64,000 nucleotides of DNA, taken from contig JAJRXK010000062.1 of NCBI GenBank assembly GCA_024276305.1, positions 1-64,000 of the forward strand. The letters are read 5' to 3'. The translations under genes and the position numbers were made by a program. Positions 43,808 through 52,112 of this stretch are shown here, piece by piece (positions within the stretch are counted from its first letter, which is position 1; every line of letters begins with the position of its first letter). Below the pieces are notes generated by a model, which saw only the letters and a program-made list of their open reading frames with translations, had not been told where the DNA came from and did not search any database. Source of the DNA: Candidatus Krumholzibacteriota bacterium (GTDB taxonomy: Bacteria > Krumholzibacteriota > Krumholzibacteriia > JAJRXK01).

Positions 43808-44298
43808 ATCCAGGGCGCGTGCACCGGGGTTTCCTCGACCATTCCGGGAGTGCCATGGCCCTCGCGCTCCTGGCTCTCCTCATCCTGTCGGGAGTTGCCC
43901 TCTCCCTCGGCAGCCTCAGTCTCTTGAATCACGAATCGGCGGTCCGCGATGCGAACCTCACTCGCGCGGCCTACATCGCTCGGGCCGCGATGGAGCGCGC
44001 CACCGCAGAAATCCTGACTCAGACCGCAGACTGGGCCACCCTCAGTCCGGGAGACCTCTACCTCGGCGAGGCCTTTGCGGGGGGGACCTATGATGTGCAG
44101 CTCCTGGCTTCCAACCAGAACGCCGCCGTGCTCCACGTCACCGCCACCGTCGACGGCCAGACCTCTGAATTCGAGACTCTGGTCCGACGGCGCACCGACG
44201 CGGGTGGAGGGGTGGGAACCACCATGGGGGCTTCGTTCGAGCGCTTGGTCGATCTGCGCCTCGATCCCACCGCCTCGAGCCTCGCTTCAACCCTCTGA
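43804..44298 (+). CDS. PilX/GspK-like minor pilin component
   Basis: The 164-aa product begins at a GTG overlapping the GspJ-like stop. It has a PilX_N/GspK-like N-terminus, HSGSAMALALLALLILSGVA, a long hydrophobic helix preceded by glycine and serine with no Glu at +5 (as in GspK/PilX). A short domain follows (AYIARAAMERATAEILTQTA) that resembles the alpha-domain start of PilX. It is much shorter than GspK (about 300 aa), so PilX-like is the better label. The position fits the pilus-tip subunits. Confidence 0.7.
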   Translation: MNPGRVHRGFLDHSGSAMALALLALLILSGVALSLGSLSLLNHESAVRDANLTRAAYIARAAMERATAEILTQTADWATLSPGDLYLGEAFAGGTYDVQLLASNQNAAVLHVTATVDGQTSEFETLVRRRTDAGGGVGTTMGASFERLVDLRLDPTASSLASTL

Positions 44299-44341
44299 GG
44301 ATGTCGATGACCATGAAGACGACGAGCACGAGGACTGATCC

Positions 44342-46114
44342 ATGACCCATCGCGCCCTCGAATGGTTGGTCCATCCTCGCCTGCGCAAGCATCAGGTCCT
44401 GGGGATGGATATCGGAACCGATGCGGTGCGTCTGGCGCTGGTCGAACGTGAGGGGCGGAAGGCCGTGGTCCGGTGGGTGCACGAGGAGTCCCTCACCGCT
44501 CTCCAGGGATTCGCCGATTACGACTCCGTCGCCCCTCTCCTCGAATCCGTTCTGAGCGGTCGCTTCGACCGTCGCATCGACGTCGCCACCGTACCCCCGT
44601 GGAGTTCGGCCCGGGTCACGGTGCAGGAATTCCCGGCCATGGACGACGCGCGATTCGCCAAGGCGGCAACCTGGCACTTCCAACGCAATCCGGTCGACGA
44701 CATGGTTCGTCCCCTGCACCATGCGATTCCTCAGGCGCAACGGAACAATCCCGAAGGCCACGAGGTCATGGACGGAGTCATGATCTCGATGGACCAAGTC
44801 ATGGTGGAAGGTCTCGAAGAACTCTGTTCCGGCCTTCGTCTCCGACTCAAGTCCCTCCTGCCGAGGGCCCTCTGCTTCGTCCCCCTCGTGGTCGAGCAAT
44901 TCGGCACCTCCCACTCTCTGGTCAACGTCGACATCGGCGCGGGCCAGACCCGCCTCACCTTCATCGTGGACGGAAGCGTGCGCCTGGTACGGAGGATCAA
45001 GCCCTGCGCCAACGACGTGGTACGCCATATCTGCGACTCCGACGGCCTGTCCTGGGAAGACGCCAACCTCGCCCTGATGGCTCACTCCGGGGTGGGCCCT
45101 TTGGCCGAAGACGATCCCGAAGGAATCCTGGCCCGAAGCCAGGCCTCCACGGAGCGGTTCTTGGACCGCCTGGCGACCCAGCTCACCGGCGAGATCGAAC
45201 GCAGCATCGCCTATGTCGAGGCCCGGCACGCAACCCCCATCTCCCAGATCAGTCTGAGCGGAGGGCTGGCCGGGTCTCCCTATCTCCTGGCCGAATTGAG
45301 TCAGGGCCTCAGCCACGAGGTCGTCCTCCTCGATCCCCACGATCTCTCCGCCGCAGATCTCGAGGTGAGTCCGGGAACCCGGGCGCACTTCAGCCTGGCC
45401 ATCGGAGCTGCGACCGAAGCATTGATGGGCGATGGGCGTCGAAACATCCTCCACTCGCGGCACCATTCGGGGTCGGAGGGAGGGACGATGCCCTCCACCG
45501 CGGGGATGGCTCCCCGGCTACGCATGGCGGCCATCGCTCTCGGGGCCGGCCTCGTCTTGGGTTTGGGGGCCCACGACCTCTATCGGGCCCGACACCTCCA
45601 CGAGCTCGTCGTCGCTCAGGAACGAGCTGACCACCGACTGTACCGGTTGAGCGCCGAAGCCGACAGCCTCGGCAACCAGCGAGACCTCTTCGATCTAGCG
45701 GATCGGATCGAGGCCCTCCGGGATCTCTACGACCAACGGCGTCTCTACACGCCCTTCCTCGATCAGGTAGTCCGCAGCCTTCCCGAGGAAGTCTGGTTGA
45801 CCCAACTCTCCGTCCGCGAAGTCCCCTGCGAAGGAAAGCCAGCGGAAGAAGGACCTGAGACCTTCGGATCGCCCACTCCTGACCCTGTCCATCGGATCCG
45901 CATCGCCGGCCGGAGCGACGCGGTGGACGAGATCGGTCGAGCGGTGCTCCAGCTCGAGCAAGCGCAGATCCTCGATCGCATCGAAGTCCTCAACATCACC
46001 GAGGTGGAATCCGACCGCACCAACGTCGCCCGATTCCAATTCGAAATCGAGGGCATCCCCCGGATCCCTCGACGACCCGAGCGCACCGATGAGGTCGTGG
46101 AGGTGGCTCGATGA
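44342..46114 (+). CDS. PilM-PilN fusion protein of the pilus/secretion inner-membrane complex
   Basis: The 590-aa product combines two normally separate proteins. Residues about 15-370 are a PilM actin-like ATPase: VLGMDIGTDAVRLALVE, VTVQEFPAMDDARFAKAATW, VNVDIGAGQTRLTFIVDGSV and LSGGLAGSPYL. Residues about 392-590 are PilN: one membrane helix (MAAIALGAGLVLGLGAHDLY), a coiled coil and a ferredoxin-like domain (VVRSLPEEVWLTQLSV ... RFQFEIEGI). In T4P, PilM binds the cytoplasmic N-terminal tail of PilN, so fusion is mechanistically sensible. In T2SS, GspL is an analogous fusion. ATGA overlap with pilO follows. Confidence 0.88.
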   Translation: MTHRALEWLVHPRLRKHQVLGMDIGTDAVRLALVEREGRKAVVRWVHEESLTALQGFADYDSVAPLLESVLSGRFDRRIDVATVPPWSSARVTVQEFPAMDDARFAKAATWHFQRNPVDDMVRPLHHAIPQAQRNNPEGHEVMDGVMISMDQVMVEGLEELCSGLRLRLKSLLPRALCFVPLVVEQFGTSHSLVNVDIGAGQTRLTFIVDGSVRLVRRIKPCANDVVRHICDSDGLSWEDANLALMAHSGVGPLAEDDPEGILARSQASTERFLDRLATQLTGEIERSIAYVEARHATPISQISLSGGLAGSPYLLAELSQGLSHEVVLLDPHDLSAADLEVSPGTRAHFSLAIGAATEALMGDGRRNILHSRHHSGSEGGTMPSTAGMAPRLRMAAIALGAGLVLGLGAHDLYRARHLHELVVAQERADHRLYRLSAEADSLGNQRDLFDLADRIEALRDLYDQRRLYTPFLDQVVRSLPEEVWLTQLSVREVPCEGKPAEEGPETFGSPTPDPVHRIRIAGRSDAVDEIGRAVLQLEQAQILDRIEVLNITEVESDRTNVARFQFEIEGIPRIPRRPERTDEVVEVAR

Positions 46115-46665
46115 ACTTCCTGAGGGGATTGAGCCCTTTCACTCGTCTGCTCGCAGTCGCGGTCCTCGTGGGGGCAGCCGGATCGGGCTATTGGAAGCTC
46201 CGGGTCTCTCCTCTCCTGTCGGAGACCCACCGGGTGGAGAAGGAGCTGCGCGAGGTGCGCAAGCAGATCCGCCACGCGAAGACCCGAGTCGAAGAACTGC
46301 GGCGGGAAGCCGCATCCAGCCAACGCTGGGCGAATTACGCCAGCGTGCTCAAAGAGCAGTCCACGGGCAAGTCTCTCCGAGACATCCTCGCCACTTGCGG
46401 AACCGAGGCAGGCCCCCAAGTCCAGGTCCGCGGCCTACGCTTCGAGCGAGGAAAGGAAGCCGACGGATTCCTCTCCATCGCGGTCACCTTCCACCTCGAG
46501 GGCCGCTACAACGAGCTCATGCAGTTGCTCCACGAACTCGACACTGCCTTTCCTCCCATCGAGATCACCAGTGCCGACTTGCGCGTGCCGGACTCCGAAG
46601 AACCCGAGGGGTCGCGGCAGTGGATCAGCGCCGATCTCAAGGGGGTCGTCCATGAACCCCTCTGA
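46111..46665 (+). CDS. pilO: PilO-like alignment subcomplex protein
   Basis: The 184-aa single-pass membrane protein has an N-terminal helix (LLAVAVLVGAAGSGYWKL), a coiled coil (EKELREVRKQIRHAKTRVEE) and a ferredoxin-like periplasmic domain (FLSIAVTFHLEGRYNELMQL). These are standard for PilO (GspM-like). It overlaps the PilMN stop by 4 bases and the PilP gene by 14 bases. It should pair with the PilN part of the upstream fusion. Confidence 0.88.
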   Translation: MNFLRGLSPFTRLLAVAVLVGAAGSGYWKLRVSPLLSETHRVEKELREVRKQIRHAKTRVEELRREAASSQRWANYASVLKEQSTGKSLRDILATCGTEAGPQVQVRGLRFERGKEADGFLSIAVTFHLEGRYNELMQLLHELDTAFPPIEITSADLRVPDSEEPEGSRQWISADLKGVVHEPL

Positions 46666-47104
46666 CCACCGTTGGCGAGGCCGGGTCGGAACCTTCCTGG
46701 GAATCGCATTGATCCTCTCGGGCTGCGCTCGGAAATCTTCCGAGCCGCAGCCGCCGCCTCAGGATCGCTCTCGCATCGTAGAAGCGGAGTTCTCTCCCCT
46801 GCCGGAGTTCCACCGCTATGTCGTCGGCGCTCTCGAGGCCCCGGACGTCGGTCTGCGCGATCCCTTCCGGGAGGGAAAACGGATCGAAGAGTCCTCTGCG
46901 GTCCCCAGTCATCGAGGGTCGAAGCCCGGTCCCACGCGCTTTTCGCTCTTGGGCATCGTCGAGCGCGACGGTCATCGCACCGCGCTATTCCGTCGAGGTT
47001 CGGTCCGCGTCGGAGAGAGTCTGGCGGGATGGAGGGTGATCGAGATCGCCGAACGCAAAGTCATCCTCGAACGCAATGGTCGAACGCGCCGTTTGAGTCT
47101 CTGA
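46652..47104 (+). CDS. pilP: PilP-like lipoprotein linking inner-membrane complex to secretin
   Basis: The 150-aa product has a signal with lipobox (FLGIALILSGCARK, lipid Cys near residue 25). The C-terminal domain is a PilP/GspC HR-type beta-sandwich: LRDPFREGKRI, FSLLGIVERDGHRTALFRRG and VGESLAGWRVIEIAERKVIL. PilP contacts the N0 domain of the secretin. The gene lies between pilO (overlap) and the secretin gene (46 bases). Confidence 0.85.
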   Translation: MNPSDHRWRGRVGTFLGIALILSGCARKSSEPQPPPQDRSRIVEAEFSPLPEFHRYVVGALEAPDVGLRDPFREGKRIEESSAVPSHRGSKPGPTRFSLLGIVERDGHRTALFRRGSVRVGESLAGWRVIEIAERKVILERNGRTRRLSL

Positions 47105-47150
47105 TCTTCCGGCCTCCTCCGGAGACCGGTGCGCAGAAAGTAGGATGGGA

Positions 47151-48431
47151 ATGAACAAGCCAACGAGTCTTGTGGCGCTTCTGTTCATCGCAGGAGTCAC
47201 TCTCCTCGCTCGACCAAGTCACGCCGAGGAAGAGGCGCCGACCTATGACATGGAGTTCCGGACCACGCCCATCGACGACATCCTTCGCGTGCTCGCCGAC
47301 CGATACCAGGTCAATATTGCCATCAATGGGAAGATCGGAGAGACAGTCAGCGTCAACTTTTCCGGGATGAGAGTGGAGGAGGCCCTCGACGTACTTCTCG
47401 AAGGGAGTCAGTGGACTTGGCGCTTCGAAGGCCAGAACGGACAGGTCTATCGCATTCTTCCCTCGAGCACCCCCACCACCGAGATCTTCGAGCTGGCCTT
47501 CACCGAGGCCAGCGCCCTCGCTGCGGTCATCACCGCTCAGGTCCCCGACGTGACAGTGAACCCCGAATCCCACAGCAACAGCCTGCTGGTTTCGGGCTCT
47601 CTTGAGGACGTGCGAGAAGTCGGCTGGCTGGTGGATACGGTGGACCGCTATCGTGCGCAGGTGAGCATCCGCGCGGAGATGGTCGAGGTCACCCTCAACG
47701 AAGACGACACCCGCGGCGTCGACCTTTCGGCGATCCTCGGCGGCACGGACGGTGACGGAGCCCTCTCGACAAGCTTCTCCGATGGAAACGAGACCTCCAC
47801 TCTGGACGTACACACCCTCCAGGGCGACTTCGACATCCGAGGAGTGGTGGCCGCGCTGAACGAGCAGCGGGAGTCACGTCTTCTGAGCAGTCCCACCATT
47901 ACGACTCTGGACAATCAACCCGCAAAGATCCACGTGGGAGAGCGGGTTCCCTACCAACGCGCCACCATCGAAACCCAGACCGGCGCCACCCTGGCGGAGG
48001 TCGAATTCGTGGACGTGGGAGTGAAGCTCGAGGTCACCCCAACCATCTCCGAAGACGAAATGCTCTACCTGTCGATCCACAGCGAAGTGAGCGAGGTTCT
48101 CGAACAGAGTGTGCAGAATGTCCCCCGCATCGGAACCCGTGAGGCGGACACCCGGGTCATGGTTCGTGCGGGTGATACCGTGGTGATCGGCGGATTGATC
48201 AAGGACAACTACGCCACGGTGGTCAAGAAGGTCCCCTTCCTCGGAGACATTCCTCTCCTGGGCCGACTCTTCCGGCGCGAAACCCTCAAATCGGAGAAGA
48301 CGGAGTTCTTGGTCTTCATTCGCCCGCTCCTCCTTCACGATCCGTCCCAAATGCGACCGGGAAGCGCCGCCCAGGACACCCGGCGTCGCTTCCGCGAGGC
48401 CCCAGAGTTGATCGGTGCCACCAAGCCCTGA
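47151..48431 (+). CDS. Secretin, PilQ/GspD-family outer-membrane channel
   Basis: Secretins form the gated outer-membrane channel of T2SS and T4P. The 426-aa product has a signal peptide (SLVALLFIAGVTLLARPSHA) and an STN/N0-like domain (YDMEFRTTPIDDILRVLADR). One N1-like domain follows (AVITAQVPDVTVNPESHSNS), then the secretin core (LLSSPTITTLDNQPAKIHVG, VEFVDVGVKLEVTPTISEDE, DTVVIGGLIKDN, PFLGDIPLLGRLFRRE). It is short for the family (often 600-750 aa), with few N-domains and no AMIN domain. The second ATG (47151), preceded by AGGATGGGA, is preferred over 47145. It is the last gene of the operon. Confidence 0.93.
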   Translation: MNKPTSLVALLFIAGVTLLARPSHAEEEAPTYDMEFRTTPIDDILRVLADRYQVNIAINGKIGETVSVNFSGMRVEEALDVLLEGSQWTWRFEGQNGQVYRILPSSTPTTEIFELAFTEASALAAVITAQVPDVTVNPESHSNSLLVSGSLEDVREVGWLVDTVDRYRAQVSIRAEMVEVTLNEDDTRGVDLSAILGGTDGDGALSTSFSDGNETSTLDVHTLQGDFDIRGVVAALNEQRESRLLSSPTITTLDNQPAKIHVGERVPYQRATIETQTGATLAEVEFVDVGVKLEVTPTISEDEMLYLSIHSEVSEVLEQSVQNVPRIGTREADTRVMVRAGDTVVIGGLIKDNYATVVKKVPFLGDIPLLGRLFRRETLKSEKTEFLVFIRPLLLHDPSQMRPGSAAQDTRRRFREAPELIGATKP

Positions 48432-48444
48432 ATCCGGCGAGCTT

Positions 48445-50418
48445 CTACTTGGTGAGCACCAAACCCTGGCTCCGCCAGCCGAACTCCGTCTGCAGCAGGG
48501 CACGGTAGTTTCCGCTGGCGAGGAGCTGACCCCGGTCGTCCCGGCCATCGAAGTCGATACGAATCTCTCCCGGTCCACCCACGGACTGCACCAGAGTGCG
48601 GACCCGTCGACCCCGAGCGTCGAAGATGACCAATCGGTATTGCAGACGACGGGGAAGGTCGAATCGGAGAGTGGTCCGGGGATTGAAGGGATTGGGGCTG
48701 GCCGAGTAGAATCTCAACCGTGACGGGGTGGCGGGACCGACCTCGAAGCGCTGTTGGCGTGCGCCGAATTCATCCTCCCACACCAACTCGGCCTGCTCCA
48801 CCCCTGCGAGCTGGTCGGCAGGCAGCCGTACCACCCACATGCCGTCGACCTTCAGAAAATCACTCCCCCACCGAGCGAGCACCCGTTGCGAAGCGTCGGC
48901 CACCCGCAGCTGGGCGAAACGCAAACGCTCCCCGATCCCCTCGAAGTGGAGCTCGACACTGCCATCCCGGTCCTTCCGAATGACCCGCAATTGACGGACG
49001 GGCACCGCGCCACTTCCACTGCCCATGATGGCCGCAGCCCCTTGCACGATGTTGGAGGGATCGTTGGCCCGCGGCGAACCGATCAGGAAATCATCCCGCC
49101 CATCACCATCGAGATCGCCGCCGAGTGCAGAGAGAGACTGGCCGAAGAGATCTCCCGACTCGCTGCCGCTACCCCAGCCATTGACCGGGATCACGTCCGT
49201 GGGCAGGGAGAGGGTCCCCGAGAAGAGGTAGACTCGCCCCGCGTCCTGCGCGATTTCGTCGCGCAGAGGAGCCCCCACTGCGAAGTCGTCGCCGCCAATA
49301 CCATCATGATTCCCGACGTCGCAGACCGCCTCACCGAAGCGATCGCCGCCGGTCTCTCCGTTGAGGGTGAGATTCGCGGCGGTCGACGCCACCGTGGCGG
49401 AGGGAGTGGCATCGCCGTAGAAGACTTTCGCGTAGCCACGGTCTCCGAAGGCTCCCGGCGCCCCGATGATCAGGTCATCGCGCGAAGCGCTGGCGATGCG
49501 GCCGGCCCGGCTGAGTGCGAAGCCGAAGAGCTCGTTGGCCACCGCGTTGGTGAAGGTGGTCCCCGCCGCGAGAGAGGGATCCTGCCCCGCGGTCGATGCG
49601 GCGAAGAAGAGGTAGGCACGTCCGATGGTGCCGCCGTAGTAGGGTGCACCCACCGCGACCGAAGCCTGAGCGTCTCCGCGATAGCCGCTGAGGTCGGTGA
49701 CGCAGAATCCGAAACCGGCTCCACTGATGAAGGGGGGACTTCCACTGCCCCCGGGCTCGCCGACCCAACGCAGATCGAAGGTCGAGGCGGGGCCGCCGAT
49801 TCCGCCGTAGAACAGGTAGACCGCCCCCACATCGAGACCGGCAGCGTCGGCCCAGGGTGCGCCCACCACGAAGTCGTCGCGTCCGTCTCGGTTCATGTCT
49901 CCGGCCCGCGACACCGACCACCCGAAGCGATCGTCCGCAGTCTCGCCATGGAGAACGAGGTCCACCCCGGTGTCGGGCGTACTGCCCCCAAAAAACACAT
50001 AGACCGCGCCGGCTTCGGCTCCGATGTCGTCGTTGAGCGGAGCACCGATCGCAATGTCATCGAAACCATCGGCGTTGACGTCGCCGATGCCGGCAACGCT
50101 GTATCCGAATTGGTCTCCGGCGTTGCCGACGGAGAAGACCAGGTCTGCCGCACGTTGCAATCCCAGACCCCCGAACCAGAGGAAGGCTCTTCCGCGAGAC
50201 AGACCTCCGGTGTCATCGAGGGGTGCGCCCACCAAGATGTCCGGACGACCATCCCCGTTGAAGTCTCCGGCATCGCGAACACTCCGGCCGAATTCCCCCC
50301 CGGGTTCACTTCCGAAGACCAGGGTCGAAACGGAGGCGAAAGCGGCGGTGGAAGCCGAGGCCAGCAGGCAGGCTCCACCAACCATCACTGCAAAACGCCC
50401 CCAGAACGTGTTGATCAC
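48445..50418 (-). CDS. Exported FG-GAP (integrin-like) beta-propeller protein with FlgD-like C-terminal domain
   Basis: The 657-aa product has a signal peptide (FAVMVGGACLLASASTAAFA) and about seven FG-GAP blades. These carry calcium-binding loops (DAGDFNGDGRPDILVGAPLD, GIGDVNADGFDDIAIGAPLN, RAGDMNRDGRDDFVVGAPWA, DLDGDGRDDFLIGSPRA). The C-terminus carries SASPNPFNPRTTLRFDLP, IFDARGRRVRTLV and FDGRDDRGQLLASGNYRALL, the FlgD-like domain that marks type IX-like or surface-anchored proteins in FCB-related phyla. It is convergent with the secretin gene (13 bases apart). A surface-exposed adhesive or ligand-binding role is likely; ligands are unknown. Confidence 0.9.
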   Translation of the reverse strand: MINTFWGRFAVMVGGACLLASASTAAFASVSTLVFGSEPGGEFGRSVRDAGDFNGDGRPDILVGAPLDDTGGLSRGRAFLWFGGLGLQRAADLVFSVGNAGDQFGYSVAGIGDVNADGFDDIAIGAPLNDDIGAEAGAVYVFFGGSTPDTGVDLVLHGETADDRFGWSVSRAGDMNRDGRDDFVVGAPWADAAGLDVGAVYLFYGGIGGPASTFDLRWVGEPGGSGSPPFISGAGFGFCVTDLSGYRGDAQASVAVGAPYYGGTIGRAYLFFAASTAGQDPSLAAGTTFTNAVANELFGFALSRAGRIASASRDDLIIGAPGAFGDRGYAKVFYGDATPSATVASTAANLTLNGETGGDRFGEAVCDVGNHDGIGGDDFAVGAPLRDEIAQDAGRVYLFSGTLSLPTDVIPVNGWGSGSESGDLFGQSLSALGGDLDGDGRDDFLIGSPRANDPSNIVQGAAAIMGSGSGAVPVRQLRVIRKDRDGSVELHFEGIGERLRFAQLRVADASQRVLARWGSDFLKVDGMWVVRLPADQLAGVEQAELVWEDEFGARQQRFEVGPATPSRLRFYSASPNPFNPRTTLRFDLPRRLQYRLVIFDARGRRVRTLVQSVGGPGEIRIDFDGRDDRGQLLASGNYRALLQTEFGWRSQGLVLTK

Positions 50419-50644
50419 CGCGATTCTCCTCTCTCACCGGCTATCATCGGGTCGCATCGGAAACCCAATCATACCAAGGATTTGCCTGCTGCACCTAGCG
50501 TGCCGTTCCCCCCACTCCCCCCGCGATGCCCGTTGGTACGACCCTGGCATGGATCCTTGCCTGGGCCGCTCGATGCCACTACTCTGACCCCTCGGCTGAG
50601 CTAACCCGCTGTCAGGTTTCGATATAGAGATCGGGGAATCCCAC

Positions 50645-52048
50645 ATGCCACGTTATGCATCGATCGGCCTCAGCCTCGTCGCCCTCGGCCTGATCTACTG
50701 GAGCCTGGGTGGCTTCGACCCGGCCGCCCCGGACAGCGGACAGCCGGTGGCGGTCCAAGAGCTACCGACCCCGACCACCGTGGTGCGGAGCGACGTGCCT
50801 CCGGCCGACCCGGCCCAAGGGGGCCCCGACGATGGCCCCACCTTCCTCACCTCGGATTCCGAGCCGGGTTTCCGCACCGAGACCCCGCGTGAGGCCAGAA
50901 TCCGTTTGGCCGACTGGGAGGAGATCCGTATCCGGCGCGGAGAGAGCTTCTACGTGGCGCTGCGCCGAGTGGGCCTCGACCACGCGACCATCATGTCGTT
51001 GGTGAAGGCCTGTCAGCCCCACACCAATCTCAAGCGAGTCCAACGCGGAGACCGCTTCCTCCTGTCGCGGCCCGAGGGACAGTTCTCCGCCCTCCGTTTC
51101 GACCTCGCCCGGGAGCGCTATCTGATTCTTTCGCGCGACGAGGACGGAATCGTCGCCGAAGTGGAACGCTATCCCATCGAGGAATCCACGCGGGCGGCAC
51201 GGGGGATCATCGAGACCAATCTCTTCGATGCGCTCAAGGCCCAGGGCGCCGACCCGGCCCTCGCCGATCAGATGGCAGAGATTCTGGGCTGGAAGATCGA
51301 CTTCTTCCGAGACCTTCGCCGCGGAGACTCCTTCGTGGTGGTCTACCAGGAGTATCTCCACGAGGACGACACGGTGCGCGATCCCGTGGTCCTGGCGGTG
51401 AGCTTCCGCAATCGGGGTCACCTCCACGAGGCCTATCGTTTCACCAACGAATTGGGATTGCCGGCCTATTACAGTCCGGACGGGACCTCCCTCGAACGCC
51501 AGTTCCTTCGAGCCCCGCTCAAGTACACCCGGATCTCCAGCGGCTTCACTTACCGCCGCCTGCATCCGGTGACCAAGCGCTACCAACCGCATTGGGGAGT
51601 GGACTACGTCGCTCCCACCGGAACGCCGATCATGGCCACCGCCGACGGGACGGTGATCCGCCGGGCCTATGATCGTGCGAGCGGCAATACGGTGGGGCTG
51701 CGACATGGCAACGGATACGAGAGCTACTATTTGCACCTCTCCAAGTACCCTCGGGGATTGAAGGTCGGCGCCCGGGTGAAACAGGGAGACATCATCGGCT
51801 ACGTGGGATCCACGGGTTGGGCAACGGCCCCGCACCTGGACTACCGCATCAAGATGAATGGGAAATGGGTCAACCCCAAGAAGCTCTCTCTGCCACCGGC
51901 CGATCCGGTCACCGAAGAGCGACGCGATGCCTTCGCAGCCCGCGTTGCGCAATTGCACGCCCTGATCGAAGGGATCCCGGAGGGAGCGACCACCGTGGTC
52001 CTCGAGCGAAAGACTCTCCTGGGCGAGAGTGCATCGACGCTGCGCTGA
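50645..52048 (+). CDS. M23-family peptidoglycan endopeptidase with LysM/OapA-like domain (MepM-like)
   Basis: The 467-aa protein has an N-terminal membrane anchor or signal (ASIGLSLVALGLIYWSLGGF) and a proline- and threonine-rich linker. An OapA/LysM-like module follows (IRRGESFYVALRRVGLDHAT), then a C-terminal M23 domain (about 290-430). Zinc ligands appear as HWGVDY (HxxxD). In the second motif APHLDYRIK the usual HxH is HxD. That variant occurs in this subgroup and could still bind metal, but activity is not certain. A role in periplasmic cell-wall cleavage is inferred. It lies 65 bases upstream of the dikinase gene. Confidence 0.9.
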   Translation: MPRYASIGLSLVALGLIYWSLGGFDPAAPDSGQPVAVQELPTPTTVVRSDVPPADPAQGGPDDGPTFLTSDSEPGFRTETPREARIRLADWEEIRIRRGESFYVALRRVGLDHATIMSLVKACQPHTNLKRVQRGDRFLLSRPEGQFSALRFDLARERYLILSRDEDGIVAEVERYPIEESTRAARGIIETNLFDALKAQGADPALADQMAEILGWKIDFFRDLRRGDSFVVVYQEYLHEDDTVRDPVVLAVSFRNRGHLHEAYRFTNELGLPAYYSPDGTSLERQFLRAPLKYTRISSGFTYRRLHPVTKRYQPHWGVDYVAPTGTPIMATADGTVIRRAYDRASGNTVGLRHGNGYESYYLHLSKYPRGLKVGARVKQGDIIGYVGSTGWATAPHLDYRIKMNGKWVNPKKLSLPPADPVTEERRDAFAARVAQLHALIEGIPEGATTVVLERKTLLGESASTLR

Positions 52049-52112
52049 AGCCATCCGATCCCCGCGGGAGACCGACTCCGTCTGCTCGGCCTCCCCCTCC
52101 GAAAGGCAAGCC

